A DNA stretch of 34,086 bases from Spirochaetota bacterium (GTDB lineage Bacteria > Spirochaetota > JAGLSM01 > JAKPMW01): NCBI GenBank assembly GCA_031283155.1, contig JAITCI010000009.1, forward strand, positions 1 through 34,086, written 5' to 3'. The stretch's first letter is position 1. Each line of letters begins with the position of its first letter. The translations under genes and the position numbers were made by a program. Positions 6,929 to 14,891 of this stretch are shown in pieces. Under the pieces are notes generated by a model. That model saw only the letters and a program-made list of their open reading frames with translations. It was not told the DNA's origin and did no database searches.

Positions 6929-8168
6929 TCAGCGCCTTTGTAATCTCGAGATCCGATGTCTGCGCAAGCCAAATCATCTCGGTGTGGTTGATCGGATCGC
7001 CGAATTCATCAAAAAGTATCTTCAGTTCCGGCCGCATCGGCGAGGTGGGATCGGCGGCGACAACCAGGGCTATAGCGTTATTATTGAGCCGGACAAACGT
7101 GCCCACGGGGTACACCCCTATCTCGCGCAGGAATGTGGTCAGATATTGTTTGTCGAAATTTCCCTGGCTTAACGCTACTACGGTACGCATGGCTTCGTGC
7201 GAGATATACTCCTCGCGATAACTCCTTTGGCTTGTCATGGCCTCAAAGGTATCTATAATGGCGGCGATGCGCCCAAACGAACTGATCTGGGGTCCATTCA
7301 GCTTGCGCGGATAGCCTTGCGCATTCATGCGCTCATGGTGTTCCATTGCCACCAGGCCAATGATGCTTGGAAAATTGTTTTTCTGCACAAGGATCTGATA
7401 CCCATAGATTGGGTGTGAGTGGATTTCACGCAGTTCCGCAGGATTGAGCTTGGTTTCCTTGGAGAAGATATGTAAAGGCATCTTCACCATGCCAATGTCG
7501 ATGTAGAGGCAGCCCAGGACGAAATTGAGCATATCCTTTGGCGGCATTTCCAGACTGCCCCCCACCATTGCGGCATAGACGGCAACATTAACGCCATGCA
7601 CTCCGGCATAATTTTTCTTTTTTCCCTTGCGCATGAGACCAACAAGTTCATTCTTGTCGGAGTGTACCTTTTCGATTATTTCCTGCGCGATTCGGGTGGA
7701 TTCTTCCTTGTCCAGCGCAAAATCATTGGCGGCCAGGGTGTGGAGTTGCTCAAGATCATCCAGCCATGACTGGTAAAACCCCTTGAGACTTCTCGCAATA
7801 TTTATATTGCGCTTCACATATGTGGGGCTTTTGGGCAGGGCTTGCTGCTTTTTTGGATCACTCTTTGCATCCGCAGCGCCTTGGGGATGAAGTTTGTCCA
7901 GTTCTGCATTTATATCAAAACCAGCGTGTTTATCGTCATCGCTTTCGGAATGCGCGGAAGCCGGTTCATCGGGGATCAGCTCGCCCTCTGTCTCGAGTTC
8001 ATTGATCCCCCACTTGAGCAGCCGTTCGATGTCTTTTTGCTTTACCGGCGCGTTCGGACCGACAAGGATATTTCGCTTATCGATAAAAACGGTATTTGTA
8101 AAACGCATACCGTCTTTCAGATCGGCCGTCCGGAGTTTCCTCATGGCTGTGGGATTTTCATCTGCCAT
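6900..8168 (-). CDS. HD-GYP-type protein with altered HD motif
   Basis: A 422-residue protein with an N-terminal domain (about 10-65, ADLKDGMRFTNTVFID, of the kind found before HD-GYP domains), a charged linker to about 120, and an HD-GYP domain at about 185-345. HD-GYP enzymes hydrolyse cyclic-di-GMP and control motility. Seen: His191, Asp224, His250 and His252, the HHER pair at 277-280, QGYP at 284-287 and IIDTFEAMTS. However the HD dyad itself reads I223-D224 in LYIDIGM, so one metal-binding His is missing. It overlaps flhB-like by 11 bases upstream and yraN by 29 bases downstream. It may be a degenerate receptor or a phosphodiesterase with changed metal binding. Confidence 0.88.
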   Translation of the reverse strand: MADENPTAMRKLRTADLKDGMRFTNTVFIDKRNILVGPNAPVKQKDIERLLKWGINELETEGELIPDEPASAHSESDDDKHAGFDINAELDKLHPQGAADAKSDPKKQQALPKSPTYVKRNINIARSLKGFYQSWLDDLEQLHTLAANDFALDKEESTRIAQEIIEKVHSDKNELVGLMRKGKKKNYAGVHGVNVAVYAAMVGGSLEMPPKDMLNFVLGCLYIDIGMVKMPLHIFSKETKLNPAELREIHSHPIYGYQILVQKNNFPSIIGLVAMEHHERMNAQGYPRKLNGPQISSFGRIAAIIDTFEAMTSQRSYREEYISHEAMRTVVALSQGNFDKQYLTTFLREIGVYPVGTFVRLNNNAIALVVAADPTSPMRPELKILFDEFGDPINHTEMIWLAQTSDLEITKALNEKERQVLL

Positions 8169-8436
8169 TGCTGTACCCCATCATGGTTTTACTGGCGGCA
8201 TAGAGGCTTGCGAGCAGAGCGGCAAAAGCGCGGTAGAGTTCTTCCGGTATAAACGAGCCGTCTCCAAGCACCTCCAATACCTTTATAATATCACGATCCT
8301 CGTGAATTGGTATACCGTTTTCGCGGGCGATCTGCAGAATCATCTCCGCTTTTTTCCCCTCCCCGCCCGCAAGAATCTTAGGGGCAGGTTCATCCTGAGA
8401 ATATCCAATGGCATAGGCCTTGTTTTTTTCAGGCAT
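8158..8436 (-). CDS. FlhB C-terminal-domain homologue (FlhB2/YlqH type)
   Basis: A 92-residue stand-alone copy of the cytoplasmic domain of the flagellar export-gate protein FlhB. It has AYAIGYSQDEPAPKILAGG, AEMILQIARENGIPIHEDRD and FIPEELYRAFAALLASLY, which match the FlhB segment after the autocleavage site. The NPTH cleavage motif and all membrane helices are absent. In Bacillus the same gene (ylqH) lies at the same place after rnhB and ylqG. It starts with an ATG that overlaps the fliK-like stop by 8 bases and its own stop overlaps the HD-GYP gene. It may act with the FliK-like neighbour in substrate switching, but this is inferred. Confidence 0.85.
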   Translation of the reverse strand: MPEKNKAYAIGYSQDEPAPKILAGGEGKKAEMILQIARENGIPIHEDRDIIKVLEVLGDGSFIPEELYRAFAALLASLYAASKTMMGYSNGR

Positions 8437-9304
8437 AGGCGTCGCACCTTCCCGGATGCGTCTCCAGAATGCGGAGCAGCGCCCAATCACATAAGGGCTC
8501 TTTGATTTCCTGCTCATGCAGGCGCAGCGAGGCAAGAGACGCAGGCAGGTTTTCAGCGATCAAAGCTGAACATCCTTTCCGGCAATAGATATCGCCGTCA
8601 ATCTGAGATCCATCCAGCCGCAGAGTACAGGCCGTATGCCCCAGGCCTTCCAGATCAATTTCCGAGAAGAGCCAAAAAACGCGCCGTGAATCCTGGTCCT
8701 GCGGAACCACAAAAACGGGGATGCTGTCCTCCGTAAGAAACGGAATCTCAAACCGGAACAGGCAGGGAGTCGGTTCCCCATTGTGCGATTCTCCATCAAA
8801 AACATCGTCCGGCGGTAAAAGTTTCTCTGTGCCGCGCAAAAAGGTCTGGAGTGCCTCCAGTGCATCCTTTTTAAGCGGAAAGAAAGTTTGCAAAAAAGAT
8901 TCGGCGAGCGAAACCTTTTCTGCTGCCTCCGCCTTTATTTTCGGAACAAACTTTCTGTCAGGATAGAGAAAAGTGAAAAGCCGCGCGAGCAATACCGCAT
9001 TCACCTGGTTGGTGGCATTTGCGTGGCTCAAAAGAGGCATATTTTGGCGTATTCCGGTTCCGGTATCTTTGGCCGCCTCCCGCTGAAGAATAAGATGGAC
9101 GGTACTCCCCTCGCGCGCCACCCTGAAGGTATGCCAGCCGGAGGGAATGGTGCCTGCATTCGGGAGCGTGATGCGCCCGCCCGCATACTCAAGATATTTT
9201 TGCCCGCCCTTGTCTTCCAGAACGCGCCCGCGCACAAAGCCCTCGGCGGGCAGCCCGCGCGCATCCAGTAATCGCTCCGGAATCGCAAGACTAATGGGCT
9301 GCAT
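8429..9304 (-). CDS. FliK-like protein paired with the FlhB homologue
   Basis: A 291-residue soluble protein with no clear enzymatic motif. The N-terminus (residues 20-70) looks like a small beta domain (GFVRGRVLE, YLEYAGGRITLPNAGTIPSGWHTF). The C-terminal 110 residues (LFRFEIPFLTEDSIPVFVV, RVFWLFSEIDLEGLGHTACTLRLDGSQIDGDIYC, LPASLASLRLHE) resemble the FliK C-terminal hook-length domain pattern, with the strand of L-G-x-x-x-x-x-L-x-L-x-G-x-x. Its position between rnhB and the FlhB homologue equals that of Bacillus ylqG. ATG 9304 overlaps the rnhB stop by 14 bases. The FliK-like assignment rests partly on this synteny, so it is moderate. Confidence 0.65.
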   Translation of the reverse strand: MQPISLAIPERLLDARGLPAEGFVRGRVLEDKGGQKYLEYAGGRITLPNAGTIPSGWHTFRVAREGSTVHLILQREAAKDTGTGIRQNMPLLSHANATNQVNAVLLARLFTFLYPDRKFVPKIKAEAAEKVSLAESFLQTFFPLKKDALEALQTFLRGTEKLLPPDDVFDGESHNGEPTPCLFRFEIPFLTEDSIPVFVVPQDQDSRRVFWLFSEIDLEGLGHTACTLRLDGSQIDGDIYCRKGCSALIAENLPASLASLRLHEQEIKEPLCDWALLRILETHPGRCDAYA

Positions 9305-9926
9305 ACTGTGTCCGATTGCCGGATTCCCTAAGAGGCGCAAAACTCATCCGGTGGAGTGCGGTTGGGCCAAGCGTTTGCAGAGCCTCAAAATGCTGTCGTG
9401 TGCCATAGCCCTTATGCCGCGCAAATCCGTAGCCCGGAAATTGCAGATCATGGGCTATCATGATGCGGTCGCGCGTCACCTTGGCGAGAATGGATGCGGC
9501 CGCGATACTGACGGAGATCGCGTCGCCATGGATAACAGCCTGCTGCGTTTCTTTGATATCAAGGACAAGCGCGTCCACAAGCACGGCGTCAGGAGGGGGA
9601 GATAGCTGCGCGAGAGCCTGCGCCATCGCCAGACGGCTTGCCTGCAAAATATTTATTGTATCGATTATTTCCGCTTCGACAGCGCTGACTGCCCAGGCAG
9701 CGCTCATGGCGCAGATCTCGCCATAGAGATATGCGCGCTGCGGAGCAGAGAGTTTTTTGGAATCGTTGATCGCGGGATGCCGCCAATCCCCGAGGATAAC
9801 CGCAGCCGCGACCACCGGCCCCGCGAGACAGCCCCGCCCCGCTTCGTCCGTTCCCGCGATGCGCAGCTTGCCTGTTTGCATAAGCGCGCGCTCCAGTTGA
9901 TCATGCGGGACGGCTATGCGGCTCAA
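9291..9926 (-). CDS. rnhB: Ribonuclease HII
   Basis: A 211-residue RNase HII that removes ribonucleotides and RNA from RNA-DNA hybrids. Catalytic residues are Asp27 and Glu28 (GTDEAGRG), Asp118 (VLVDAL) and Asp135 (HGD). [14 protein letters not shown] and the C-terminal [13 protein letters not shown] loop are family hallmarks. The start is uncertain: TTG 9926 overlaps the rplS stop (TTGA) and gives full length but has a poor ribosome site, while ATG 9881 has GGAG 9 bases upstream and keeps the whole catalytic domain. Confidence 0.95.
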   Translation of the reverse strand: MSRIAVPHDQLERALMQTGKLRIAGTDEAGRGCLAGPVVAAAVILGDWRHPAINDSKKLSAPQRAYLYGEICAMSAAWAVSAVEAEIIDTINILQASRLAMAQALAQLSPPPDAVLVDALVLDIKETQQAVIHGDAISVSIAAASILAKVTRDRIMIAHDLQFPGYGFARHKGYGTRQHFEALQTLGPTALHRMSFAPLRESGNRTQYAAH

Positions 9927-10273
9927 GAACGGATGATTTTCTCTTTGACCTGCGCCGCTTTGCCTATGCGATCACGCAGATAATAGAGTTTTGCCCGCCG
10001 AACCTTGCCGTGCCGGATGATCTGTATCTTTTCGATGAAGGGGGAATGCATCAGGAATGTTCTTTCGACGCCAATCCCAAAGGAAACGCGGCGAACCTTG
10101 AAGGTTTTGCTGATCCCGCGCCCCGAAACGGCGATCACGATGCCCTCAAAGGCCTGGAGCCGCTCCCTTTTGCCCTCGCGGATCTTGACCGATACCCGAA
10201 TGGTATCGCCGATATGAAACACAGGCACATCCTTGAGATATTTTTCCTCAACGGCTTCTATGATTTTTTCCAC
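9923..10273 (-). CDS. rplS: 50S ribosomal protein L19
   Basis: A 116-residue L19, of normal length, located at the 30S/50S interface. Typical segments are [70 protein letters not shown]. The start is GTG 10273 with AGGAG 8 bases upstream. The first 26 bases lie inside the end of trmD, and its stop overlaps the rnhB TTG start. This trmD-rplS pairing is conserved across bacteria. Confidence 0.97.
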   Translation of the reverse strand: MEKIIEAVEEKYLKDVPVFHIGDTIRVSVKIREGKRERLQAFEGIVIAVSGRGISKTFKVRRVSFGIGVERTFLMHSPFIEKIQIIRHGKVRRAKLYYLRDRIGKAAQVKEKIIRS

Positions 10274-11021
10274 AAAAAAGCTCCTCGTACGTGTTTTTCA
10301 ATACCTCTTGGTCGGATGCAGATAAAATACTATGCAAAAGGAGATCAGGTCTATAGATATATGTGTTTTTTATTCTGCTCGCCCGCCGAAAACGCGCGAT
10401 GTCCGCGTGGCTGCCGCCTGTGAGTACCGACGGGACTTCTTTTCCTTCGAATGTATTTGGGCGTGTATAGGCGTCTTCCTCTATGAGTCCATATTCGTAG
10501 GAATCATCGAGGATCGAATCGCCGTCATGCACGACCTGATCCAATCGGCGTACAATCCCTTCAATGAGTACCAGCGCGGGCGCTTCCCCGCCCATGATGA
10601 CGTAATCGCCGATGGATATGCGCTCATCGACGGAATATTCGAGAAAACGCGCGTCAAAGCCTTCGTAGCGGCCGCAAACCAGCATGATTTTGGAATATCC
10701 CGCGAGCCGGCATAAGGTATCGCGATCAAGCTTTTTTCCGCCCGGGTGCAAAGCGATCACGCGCTCTCCTTTTGTGTGCGAGGCGGCCACCGCGCGCGCG
10801 AAGACGTCGGGTTTCAGGAGCATACCCGGCCCGCCGCCATATACGGTATCGTCCACGGTTTTATGCGCGTCCTGCGCATAGTCGCGCGGATTGACGGCAA
10901 AGAGACGCACAATCCCCTTTTGACACGCCTTGCCCAATATTCCGGCGGCAAACCAAGGGGTGAAGAGTTCCGGAAAAAGAGAGAGAACCTGAATGGAGAG
11001 TTTCGGGGCGGCTTTTTTCAT
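10248..11021 (-). CDS. trmD: tRNA (guanine-N1-)-methyltransferase
   Basis: A 257-residue SPOUT-class enzyme that methylates G37 of tRNAs with S-adenosylmethionine, preventing +1 frameshifts. The trefoil-knot motifs are complete: YGGGPGM at 61-67, [10 protein letters not shown] at 114-123, and [11 protein letters not shown] at 136-146. The C-terminal domain ends in YRPDLL and a helical tail that runs past the start of rplS. ATG 11021 overlaps the rimM stop (ATGA). The 26-base overlap with rplS is longer than usual and comes from a C-terminal extension rich in Lys and Arg. Confidence 0.97.
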   Translation of the reverse strand: MKKAAPKLSIQVLSLFPELFTPWFAAGILGKACQKGIVRLFAVNPRDYAQDAHKTVDDTVYGGGPGMLLKPDVFARAVAASHTKGERVIALHPGGKKLDRDTLCRLAGYSKIMLVCGRYEGFDARFLEYSVDERISIGDYVIMGGEAPALVLIEGIVRRLDQVVHDGDSILDDSYEYGLIEEDAYTRPNTFEGKEVPSVLTGGSHADIARFRRASRIKNTYIYRPDLLLHSILSASDQEVLKNTYEELFCGKNHRSR

Positions 11022-11530
11022 TCCAGATACATATCCTCCGCGAGGATGACGCCCTTCGCGAGATCGATATCGGGCAGCGCGGCGTTCGTAAAGGGAAGAT
11101 ACCGCATGGTGCCGGTATGCGCGTCACACACGCCCAGAACGTCGTTGGCCACAATGTCGGTAACAGTCCCAATACGGCTGTGATCGGAGGCGCGCATGAC
11201 TTCCAGCCCGATCAGATCCGCGAGATAATATTCATCGTCCCGGGCGGGCGGAAACACGGATCGCTCCTGATACAAGAGCTGTCCATTCAGCGCTTCGGCG
11301 GCCTCGCGCGTATCCACGCCCTGAAAATGAGCGACGTCCATGGTTTTGCCGTGCTGCCGCCGGACGCACACAAGCTGCCCAGCTGCGGGATCCGGCGCCA
11401 GAAAAAAGGGGGAACGCCTGCAGCAGGCGTCCGGATCGTCGGAGAAAAAACGAACGCGCAAGTCTCCCGCGAGACCATGCGCGCTTCCTATTTTGGCGAG
11501 GGCGACAAAACCCTTATGGATGCTCGTCAT
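11018..11530 (-). CDS. rimM: Ribosome maturation factor RimM
   Basis: A 170-residue RimM, which binds ribosomal protein S19 and helps mature the 30S head. The N-terminal beta-barrel shows VALAKIGSAHGLAGDLRVRFFSD, and the PRC-barrel half shows EYYLADLIGLEV, IGTVTDIVANDVLGV, LPFTNAALPDIDLAKGVI. Length is normal. It starts 17 bases inside the KH gene and ends in an ATGA overlap with trmD. The N-terminal part has an unusual Cys pair (DACCRRSPFFLAPDPAAG) in a region that is variable in this family. Confidence 0.95.
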   Translation of the reverse strand: MTSIHKGFVALAKIGSAHGLAGDLRVRFFSDDPDACCRRSPFFLAPDPAAGQLVCVRRQHGKTMDVAHFQGVDTREAAEALNGQLLYQERSVFPPARDDEYYLADLIGLEVMRASDHSRIGTVTDIVANDVLGVCDAHTGTMRYLPFTNAALPDIDLAKGVILAEDMYLE

Positions 11531-11771
11531 TTGCGGAATCGAGGATTTCCACGACCATGCGCCTTCCGGTTTTCATGGCTGCGGAAGTGATGATGGTGCG
11601 GATCGCCTGCGCGATCCGGCCATGTTTGCCGATGACCTTGCCCACGTCGCGCGGACGCACCCGCAGCTCCATAATGGTGGACTGCTCTCCCTCGATTATG
11701 TTGACCGAGACGCCATCGGGTTCGTCAACAAGAGCCTTGAGGATGTAGAGGGCGAGTTCTTTTTCCTGCAT
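11514..11771 (-). CDS. khpA: KH-domain RNA-binding protein KhpA
   Basis: An 85-residue protein made of one KH domain. The RNA-binding GxxG loop is GKHGR in the segment DVGKVIGKHGRIAQAIRTII. This is the YlqC/KhpA family, which works with KhpB in RNA regulation in some bacteria. It always lies between rpsP and rimM in this kind of operon, as it does here: 4 bases after the rpsP stop and overlapping rimM by 17 bases. No khpB partner is in the window. Confidence 0.93.
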   Translation of the reverse strand: MQEKELALYILKALVDEPDGVSVNIIEGEQSTIMELRVRPRDVGKVIGKHGRIAQAIRTIITSAAMKTGRRMVVEILDSANDEHP

Positions 11772-11775
11772 TCCG

Positions 11776-12030
11776 TTACGCCTCGGAAGGAACGCGCGCG
11801 CTGGATTTTCTGAGGATATCGCTGACCACCCTGGTGGGCTGCACCCCGTTTGAGAGCCAGTACTGCACTCTGTCGCGGTCGATGACCACGGGTTCCGCTT
11901 TGTTCAGGGGATGGTAGCGGCCTACAATCTCAATGAATTTGCCGTCGCGGGGCGAGGTTGCCTCGGCAACAACAATCTTGTAATAGGGTTTGCGCTTTGT
12001 GCCGCCGCGCAGGAGTCTCATGCGTACCAA
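11776..12030 (-). CDS. rpsP: 30S ribosomal protein S16
   Basis: An 84-residue S16, normal in length, needed for 30S assembly. MVRMRLLRGGTKRKPYYKIVVAE, then SPRDGKFIEIVGRYHPL and the region VQYWLSNGVQPTRVV are typical. I favour the TTG start at 12030: AAGGAG lies 6 bases before it, and it gives the N-terminus expected for the family. An ATG at 12021 would sit 15 bases from the site. It lies 23 bases after ffh. Confidence 0.96.
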   Translation of the reverse strand: MVRMRLLRGGTKRKPYYKIVVAEATSPRDGKFIEIVGRYHPLNKAEPVVIDRDRVQYWLSNGVQPTRVVSDILRKSSARVPSEA

Positions 12031-12053
12031 GGGACGCTCCTTAAAGCGTTATT

Positions 12054-13379
12054 TCATACCGGGGGCAAGCCCGATGCGTTAAATCTATCAAAGATAGCCG
12101 GGTTTTTCGACATTTTTTTCATCATCTTGCGCATATCCTGGTATCGGTTCAGCATACGGTTCACGTCGGCTACAGAGACGCCGCTGCCCTTCGCGATTCG
12201 TCTGCGCCTCGAGGGGCCAAGCACATTGATATTGCTCCGCTCAAAGCGCGTCATGGAGCTGATGATGGCCTCGACGCGGATGATATCCTTATCGTTGATA
12301 TCTTTTTGGTGATCCGGCGTGACCCCGGGAAGCATACCGGCGATTTTGGAGATCGGTCCCATTTTGCGCAGCTTGCGGATCTGATCGAGAAAGTCGTCGA
12401 GGGTGAATTCGTTATTCAGGAATTTCTCTTCGAGCCGCTCCGCCTCTTCCTGATCGATCACCTCCTGCGCTTTCTCGATCAGGGTTAAGACGTCGCCCTT
12501 GCCGAGGATGCGCGAGGCGATGCGGTCGGGGTAGAAAATTTCAATATCCTCAGGTTTTTCGCCCGTCCCGATATACACAATGGGGCATCCGGTGACGGCC
12601 TTCGCCGAGAGCGCTGCGCCGCCCCGGGCGTCGCTGTCAAATTTGGTGAGGACGAGGCCGCTCAAATTGAGTTCTTTATGAAAGGCGGAAACCGTATTGA
12701 CTATGGATTGGCCGGCGGTTGCGTCCGCCACAAAAAATGTTTCGTCAAATTTCACGATTTTGCTTATCTGCGCAATTTCCTTCATCATGGCCTCGTCAAG
12801 CTCGAGCCGCCCGGCCGTATCAACGATGAAGCCGTTGTAACCGTTCTGGTCGGCAAAGGTCTTTGCTTTTTTGACGATGTCGACAGGATTTTTAAGCTTC
12901 ATGGCCTGATCGAAAAAACCGATCCCGGTCTGCTCCGCGAGGATCCGGAGCTGCTCCATCGCCGCAGGGCGGTAGGTGTCCGCAGAGACAAGCAAAAAAC
13001 GGGAGTTCTTTTTATTCAGGAGCGCGATTTTCGCGGCGGTGGTTGTTTTCCCCGAACCCTGCAGACCGCAGAGCAGGAGAGAGCACCTTCCCTTGCGCAG
13101 CGAAAATTGCGCTCCGGCACCGCCCATCATCGCGACCAATTGATCGTAGACGATTTTGATGAATTGCTGCGTGGGGCTGACGGCGCGCAGGACGGTTTCG
13201 CCCTGCGCCTTTTCGCTGACTGCGGCGACAAAATCATCCACAACCGTAAGCGCGACGTCCGCTTCCAGAAGCGCAAGACGCACCTCGCGCATCCCTTCTC
13301 GGATGTTCTCGCTCGAGAGGCGTTTATTGCCGAAACCGCCCAGAATTGAGCCAAGGCGCGCGGTTAATTGCTCAAGCAT
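12054..13379 (-). CDS. ffh: Signal recognition particle protein Ffh
   Basis: A 441-residue SRP54 GTPase that brings nascent membrane and exported proteins to FtsY at the inner membrane. The N domain covers 1-90. The G domain starts with the P-loop GLQGSGKTT at 105-113, followed by DTYRPAAMEQL, DTAGRLELDE, TKFDSDARGGAALS and GTGEKPEDIEIF. The M domain (from about 320) holds FTLDDFLDQIRKLRKMGP and a C-terminal SRP RNA-binding helix pair (GSGVSVADVNRMLNRY), with Met clusters near the end. The SRP RNA gene and ftsY are not in the window. Confidence 0.97.
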   Translation of the reverse strand: MLEQLTARLGSILGGFGNKRLSSENIREGMREVRLALLEADVALTVVDDFVAAVSEKAQGETVLRAVSPTQQFIKIVYDQLVAMMGGAGAQFSLRKGRCSLLLCGLQGSGKTTTAAKIALLNKKNSRFLLVSADTYRPAAMEQLRILAEQTGIGFFDQAMKLKNPVDIVKKAKTFADQNGYNGFIVDTAGRLELDEAMMKEIAQISKIVKFDETFFVADATAGQSIVNTVSAFHKELNLSGLVLTKFDSDARGGAALSAKAVTGCPIVYIGTGEKPEDIEIFYPDRIASRILGKGDVLTLIEKAQEVIDQEEAERLEEKFLNNEFTLDDFLDQIRKLRKMGPISKIAGMLPGVTPDHQKDINDKDIIRVEAIISSMTRFERSNINVLGPSRRRRIAKGSGVSVADVNRMLNRYQDMRKMMKKMSKNPAIFDRFNASGLPPV

Positions 13380-13391
13380 AGCTTTTCCCCG

Positions 13392-14462
13392 TTACCGATA
13401 ATCTATGAATGTGCGCCGCAGATATGCAAGCCGCGCGCGAGCAGTATCCATTTCCTGCCGGAGCCGCTTCAGATCCTCCAGATTCGCCGTCGTTGCCGGC
13501 AGCGACAGCGTGAGCTTCTTTTCCGCGAGGGAGAGGAATTCCTGATAATACTTATAAGCGAGTTCCGCGTCGATGACCTCGCGATCATAAAAGGAAGCGG
13601 CGGAGAAGAGCGCCGGAAGATAGCCCTCGTTCTGGAGCTGCGTATCGGCGTAGAGCGCAAAGATGCGCGTGAACTCATCATCGGCGAGCTTTGTGTTGCC
13701 TCGGCGGCCATAGGCTGCCGCCAAACCTGTACGCGCGCGGATGTCTATATCGGGGTGCTGCGGCGCGAAGGCGCGCATATAGGAGGCCATGGCTTCGTCG
13801 GTTTGCCCGAGAGCGTCCGAGACCGTGCCGATCCAAAGCTGCGCAAGAAGGCGGATGCGCTCGTCGCTGCTTTCCGCTGCCGGAGCAAGGCTCTGCAATG
13901 CCTCGGCGGATCGCTTCAGGGCATAGAGCGCCTGCCCTTCGTAGAGCGCAAGCTGGGCGAGTTCCTGACTTGCGGGGTAGCGTACGCGAAAGAGCTGAAA
14001 GGCCTGTACCGCCGCGGCATATTCGGCGTTCTGAAAGAGCTTGATCGCGAAAGCCAGATCCTGCTGTTCCGCTCCTTCCTTTGCGCCGCCCTTTGCCTTT
14101 TTATCGTCCTGGGCAGGCTGGCTCGATACTCCCTGTTCGCCTGGTTTAGGCTCGATTTTGAAGAAAAAATATTTGCGGTCGATCACGCGGTTTGTCATGA
14201 TGCGCACAGCCTCGAGCCGGCCATTCCCGGCGCGCAGCATGGAGAGGACAAGCTCGACCCGGTCGGGGAACTGCTTTCTGTCCGTAACGCTGATGAGATC
14301 CGGCGTAATGACCCTGTGTTCCCAGAGTCCCTGGGCGGGTTCAAGCGGAAGCGTGACCAGATCGCCCATCGCTGCCTGGATTTCCTTGCCCTCCATCTCT
14401 TCGGCGGTCAGGTATGCGCCAAGACAGAAAATAAGCGCGCCCATTGCGCAGATTCGCTTCAT
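13392..14462 (-). CDS. Exported TPR protein between smc and ffh
   Basis: A 356-residue protein. ATG 14462 is preceded by GGGGAGGGG at a good distance; a longer reading frame exists but lacks a signal. The signal peptide is MKRICAMGALIFCLGAYLTA, with cleavage after about residue 20. Residues 25-105 form a beta-rich domain (GDLVTLPLEPAQGLW, RVELVLSMLRAGNGRLEAVRI) and a Lys/Gly linker follows to about 135. From 140 to about 330 there are four or five TPR-like units (FAIKLFQNAEYAAAVQAFQLF, YEGQALYALKRSAEAL, FSAASFYDREVIDAELAYKYY). No family name is recognised. Its place beside SRP and smc genes says nothing specific; a cell-envelope assembly role is plausible. Confidence 0.78.
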   Translation of the reverse strand: MKRICAMGALIFCLGAYLTAEEMEGKEIQAAMGDLVTLPLEPAQGLWEHRVITPDLISVTDRKQFPDRVELVLSMLRAGNGRLEAVRIMTNRVIDRKYFFFKIEPKPGEQGVSSQPAQDDKKAKGGAKEGAEQQDLAFAIKLFQNAEYAAAVQAFQLFRVRYPASQELAQLALYEGQALYALKRSAEALQSLAPAAESSDERIRLLAQLWIGTVSDALGQTDEAMASYMRAFAPQHPDIDIRARTGLAAAYGRRGNTKLADDEFTRIFALYADTQLQNEGYLPALFSAASFYDREVIDAELAYKYYQEFLSLAEKKLTLSLPATTANLEDLKRLRQEMDTARARLAYLRRTFIDYR

Positions 14463-14500
14463 TCTTCCCCTCCCCCGGTATGCCGCTATAATCGGCAAGT

Positions 14501-14848
14501 TCAGCGTTTTTCGCGAATCCTGATCGGCTCGTCAAACCCGGCGTCATCCAGCGCGTATTGTACGCGATCATAATGCAGACGGTTCGTCCCGGGACCGCGC
14601 GTAAAAAATATGATCGGCTGCGGCATATCCAGGCGATCCTCGGGAAGCTGCGGATCGCTGTAATCGAGAATGATACCTTTGCCGGACACAGGAGTTTGCG
14701 AGCTGGGCAGCTCCTTGCGGTTTCCTGAGCCGGCGTCGCTCTTCCCGATGAGCACAATGATGAAGGTAACGACAAAGATGGCAAGCGACATCACGATGAG
14801 GGGGACTTTATTTTTTTTGATTTCAGCTATGGGATCGAAATCGTTCAT
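14501..14848 (-). CDS. Small single-pass membrane protein
   Basis: A 115-residue protein of unknown function. A charged start (MNDFDPIAEIKKNK) precedes one strong membrane helix at about 15-34 (VPLIVMSLAIFVVTFIIVLI), so the N-terminus is probably cytoplasmic. The exported part is a Pro/Asp-rich 80-residue segment with LDYSDPQLPEDRLDMPQPIIFFTRGPG and ends in YDRVQYALDDAGFDEPIRIREKR. It lies 43 bases after smc and 38 before the TPR protein, so it is cotranscribed. The ribosome site is weak. Confidence 0.7.
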   Translation of the reverse strand: MNDFDPIAEIKKNKVPLIVMSLAIFVVTFIIVLIGKSDAGSGNRKELPSSQTPVSGKGIILDYSDPQLPEDRLDMPQPIIFFTRGPGTNRLHYDRVQYALDDAGFDEPIRIREKR

Positions 14849-14891
14849 ACGCTGTAAGAGTACACCGTTCCTTTACGTCCGGCAATCGGAA

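Noticed and set aside
13368..14573. Plus-strand open frame opposite the TPR gene, about 401 codons
   Set aside because: Antisense shadow of a gene with signal peptide, ribosome site and repeats.
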